Below are positions 30,468-30,567 of a stretch of DNA of 30,567 bases, in pieces. The first letter of the stretch is position 1; every line of letters starts with the position of its first letter. The notes beneath the pieces were generated by a model. That model worked only from the letters and a program-made list of their open reading frames with translations, had not been told where the DNA came from and made no database searches. Origin of the DNA: Ettlia oleoabundans (Eukaryota > Chlorophyta > Chlorophyceae > Chlamydomonadales); assembly GCA_019693395.1 (NCBI GenBank), contig JAAMXP010000446.1:1163-31729 (forward strand). The letters are read 5' to 3'. Both the position numbers and the translations under genes were made by a program.

Positions 30468-30567
30468 CTGCAGCCCTGGTCAACCATTGTTGTACAAAAA
30501 AACACATCCCCGCCTTTGCCTGCGCGCACGCAATCCCCCACCCCGCACCCCACCCCCCCACCACGAC

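Noticed and set aside
1..30567. Bacterial-style operons, Shine-Dalgarno sites, CRISPR arrays, tRNA or rRNA genes, insertion sequences
   Set aside because: Genes are spliced and on alternating strands. I saw no direct-repeat/spacer array, no tRNA-like or rRNA sequence and no transposase or terminal inverted repeats.

Overview
This window looks like nuclear DNA of a green alga. Three things point there. Nearly every gene is cut by many short introns (mostly 70-310 nt). Several genes end 70-430 nt upstream of TGTAA, the polyadenylation signal of chlorophyte algae. The gene content joins chloroplast functions (an LPA2-like photosystem II assembly factor, an RNR1-type organellar exoribonuclease, a twin-arginine thylakoid-lumen precursor) with a RIB43A-type flagellar protein. 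A chlorophycean, possibly of the Sphaeropleales, is my best guess; that placement is inference. I saw no rRNA, tRNA, transposon or CRISPR array.

Layout, left to right: the last exon of an unrecognised + gene (44-135); AN1/C2H2 zinc-finger protein (-, 507-1758); thioredoxin (+, 2151-3214); ribosomal protein eL38 (-, 3712-4369); RNR1-like RNase II/R family exoribonuclease (+, about 4679-11324, at least 17 exons); LPA2-like thylakoid protein (-, 11844-13183); PhzF-family protein (-, 13346-15172); organellar-type methionine aminopeptidase (+, 15849-18094); membrane-anchored J-protein (-, 18738-19987); a 110-residue protein of unknown function (+, 20323-20919); a large plant-type AAA ATPase (-, 21162-26909, 11 exons); complex III subunit QCR10 (+, 27268-28019); Tat-targeted lumenal protein (-, 28234-28922); short RIB43A-like protein (+, 29177-29706); and the 3' end of another - gene (30051 to the right edge).

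The genes are not an operon, but their arrangement is striking: 13 of the 14 neighbouring pairs are on opposite strands, giving six divergent pairs with 250-680 nt between start codons and seven convergent pairs with short shared 3' flanks. Functionally the window leans towards organelles: chloroplast RNA processing, PSII assembly, organellar N-terminal Met removal, thylakoid lumen and mitochondrial respiration.

All exon models were built by hand from splice signals, reading phase and remembered family sequence patterns. In every complete model the exons sum to a multiple of three. Eight of about 58 modelled introns need a GC-AG rather than a GT-AG boundary, which is unusually many.
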